A DNA stretch of 64,000 nucleotides from Sphaerolaimus hirsutus (taxonomy: Eukaryota > Nematoda > Chromadorea > Monhysterida > Sphaerolaimidae), in assembly GCA_964036195.1 (NCBI GenBank), contig OZ038456.1:3906001-3970000 (forward strand). Reading direction: 5' to 3'. Made by a program: the position numbers and the translations under genes. A model generated the notes under the pieces. That model worked only from the letters and a program-made list of their open reading frames with translations, did no database searches and was not told the origin of the DNA. Each line of letters opens with the position of its first letter. Position 1 is the first letter of the stretch. Below, piece after piece: positions 63,893 to 64,000 of this stretch.

Positions 63893-64000
63893 GTGAGTGC
63901 GGGGAATGGGGATGGAAAATGCGCTTTTTTCAATGGCCTAATTTTGAATACGGCAGATGGGCGCTGAGCAGGAGCGGCCAGGGACACTCCCATACCCTGT

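Noticed and set aside
1..64000. CRISPR arrays, bacterial operons, tRNA or rRNA genes
   Set aside because: No such array or RNA gene was recognised; repeats are dispersed eukaryotic transposons and the coding exons have introns.

Overview
This is eukaryotic (animal) nuclear DNA: AT-rich, mostly transposon-derived, with two 200-N assembly gaps and small GC-richer exon islands that have GT..AG splice sites and matching phases. The exons encode extracellular animal modules (Kelch, C-type lectin, PAN/apple, Sushi/CCP). Retrotransposons of the BEL/Pao and Gypsy classes, a LINE and very many palindromic MITE-like elements fill the rest. An invertebrate genome is likely, but the sequence alone does not fix the phylum.

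Layout. 1-5,100: word-array and palindromic repeats. 5,119-5,297: a Kelch exon whose phase and motif fit the exon at 23,292-23,513, giving a candidate intron of about 18 kb. That intron holds a nested stack: a palindromic element with a TTA duplication (9,755-22,134) contains two smaller elements (10,194-11,031 and 11,043-22,125). The second of these contains a BEL/Pao element with an envelope-like gene (about 11,060-21,964, minus strand), which itself carries a hAT-like element (19,721-20,377). 28,600-31,100: compact exons for a C-type lectin domain, a PAN domain split by a MITE at a TA site, and the start of a CCP. 31,103-33,214: a TA-flanked element carrying a LINE fragment. 34,014-39,520: a Gypsy element with identical 193-bp LTRs. 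39,592-44,800: large palindromes and TIR elements. 44,884-45,363: two more CCP exons. 47,449-56,236: an old Gypsy element (minus strand) broken by a BEL-family LTR and three other insertions. 56,500-63,300: more nested MITEs. 63,664-63,892: a possible exon of unknown function.

How the parts fit. The plus-strand exons look like one modular secreted or membrane gene, or two neighbours. Transposons occupy the introns and in one place a coding exon. Many repeats follow one plan: family-specific ends with an 8-bp target duplication (hAT-like ends TAGTGATG, TAGGGTTGG, CAGAGTTG, TAGGGTGTC, CAACRATGG, and CATAG-type ends), enclosing an array of a short word (GGCGCC, GGCACC, GAACCG, GCGTAA, ACTTAC, GGAAAACGG). 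The word differs between copies that share ends. A separate set uses TA targets and ends in CCGTATTT. The target duplications give a relative order of insertions.
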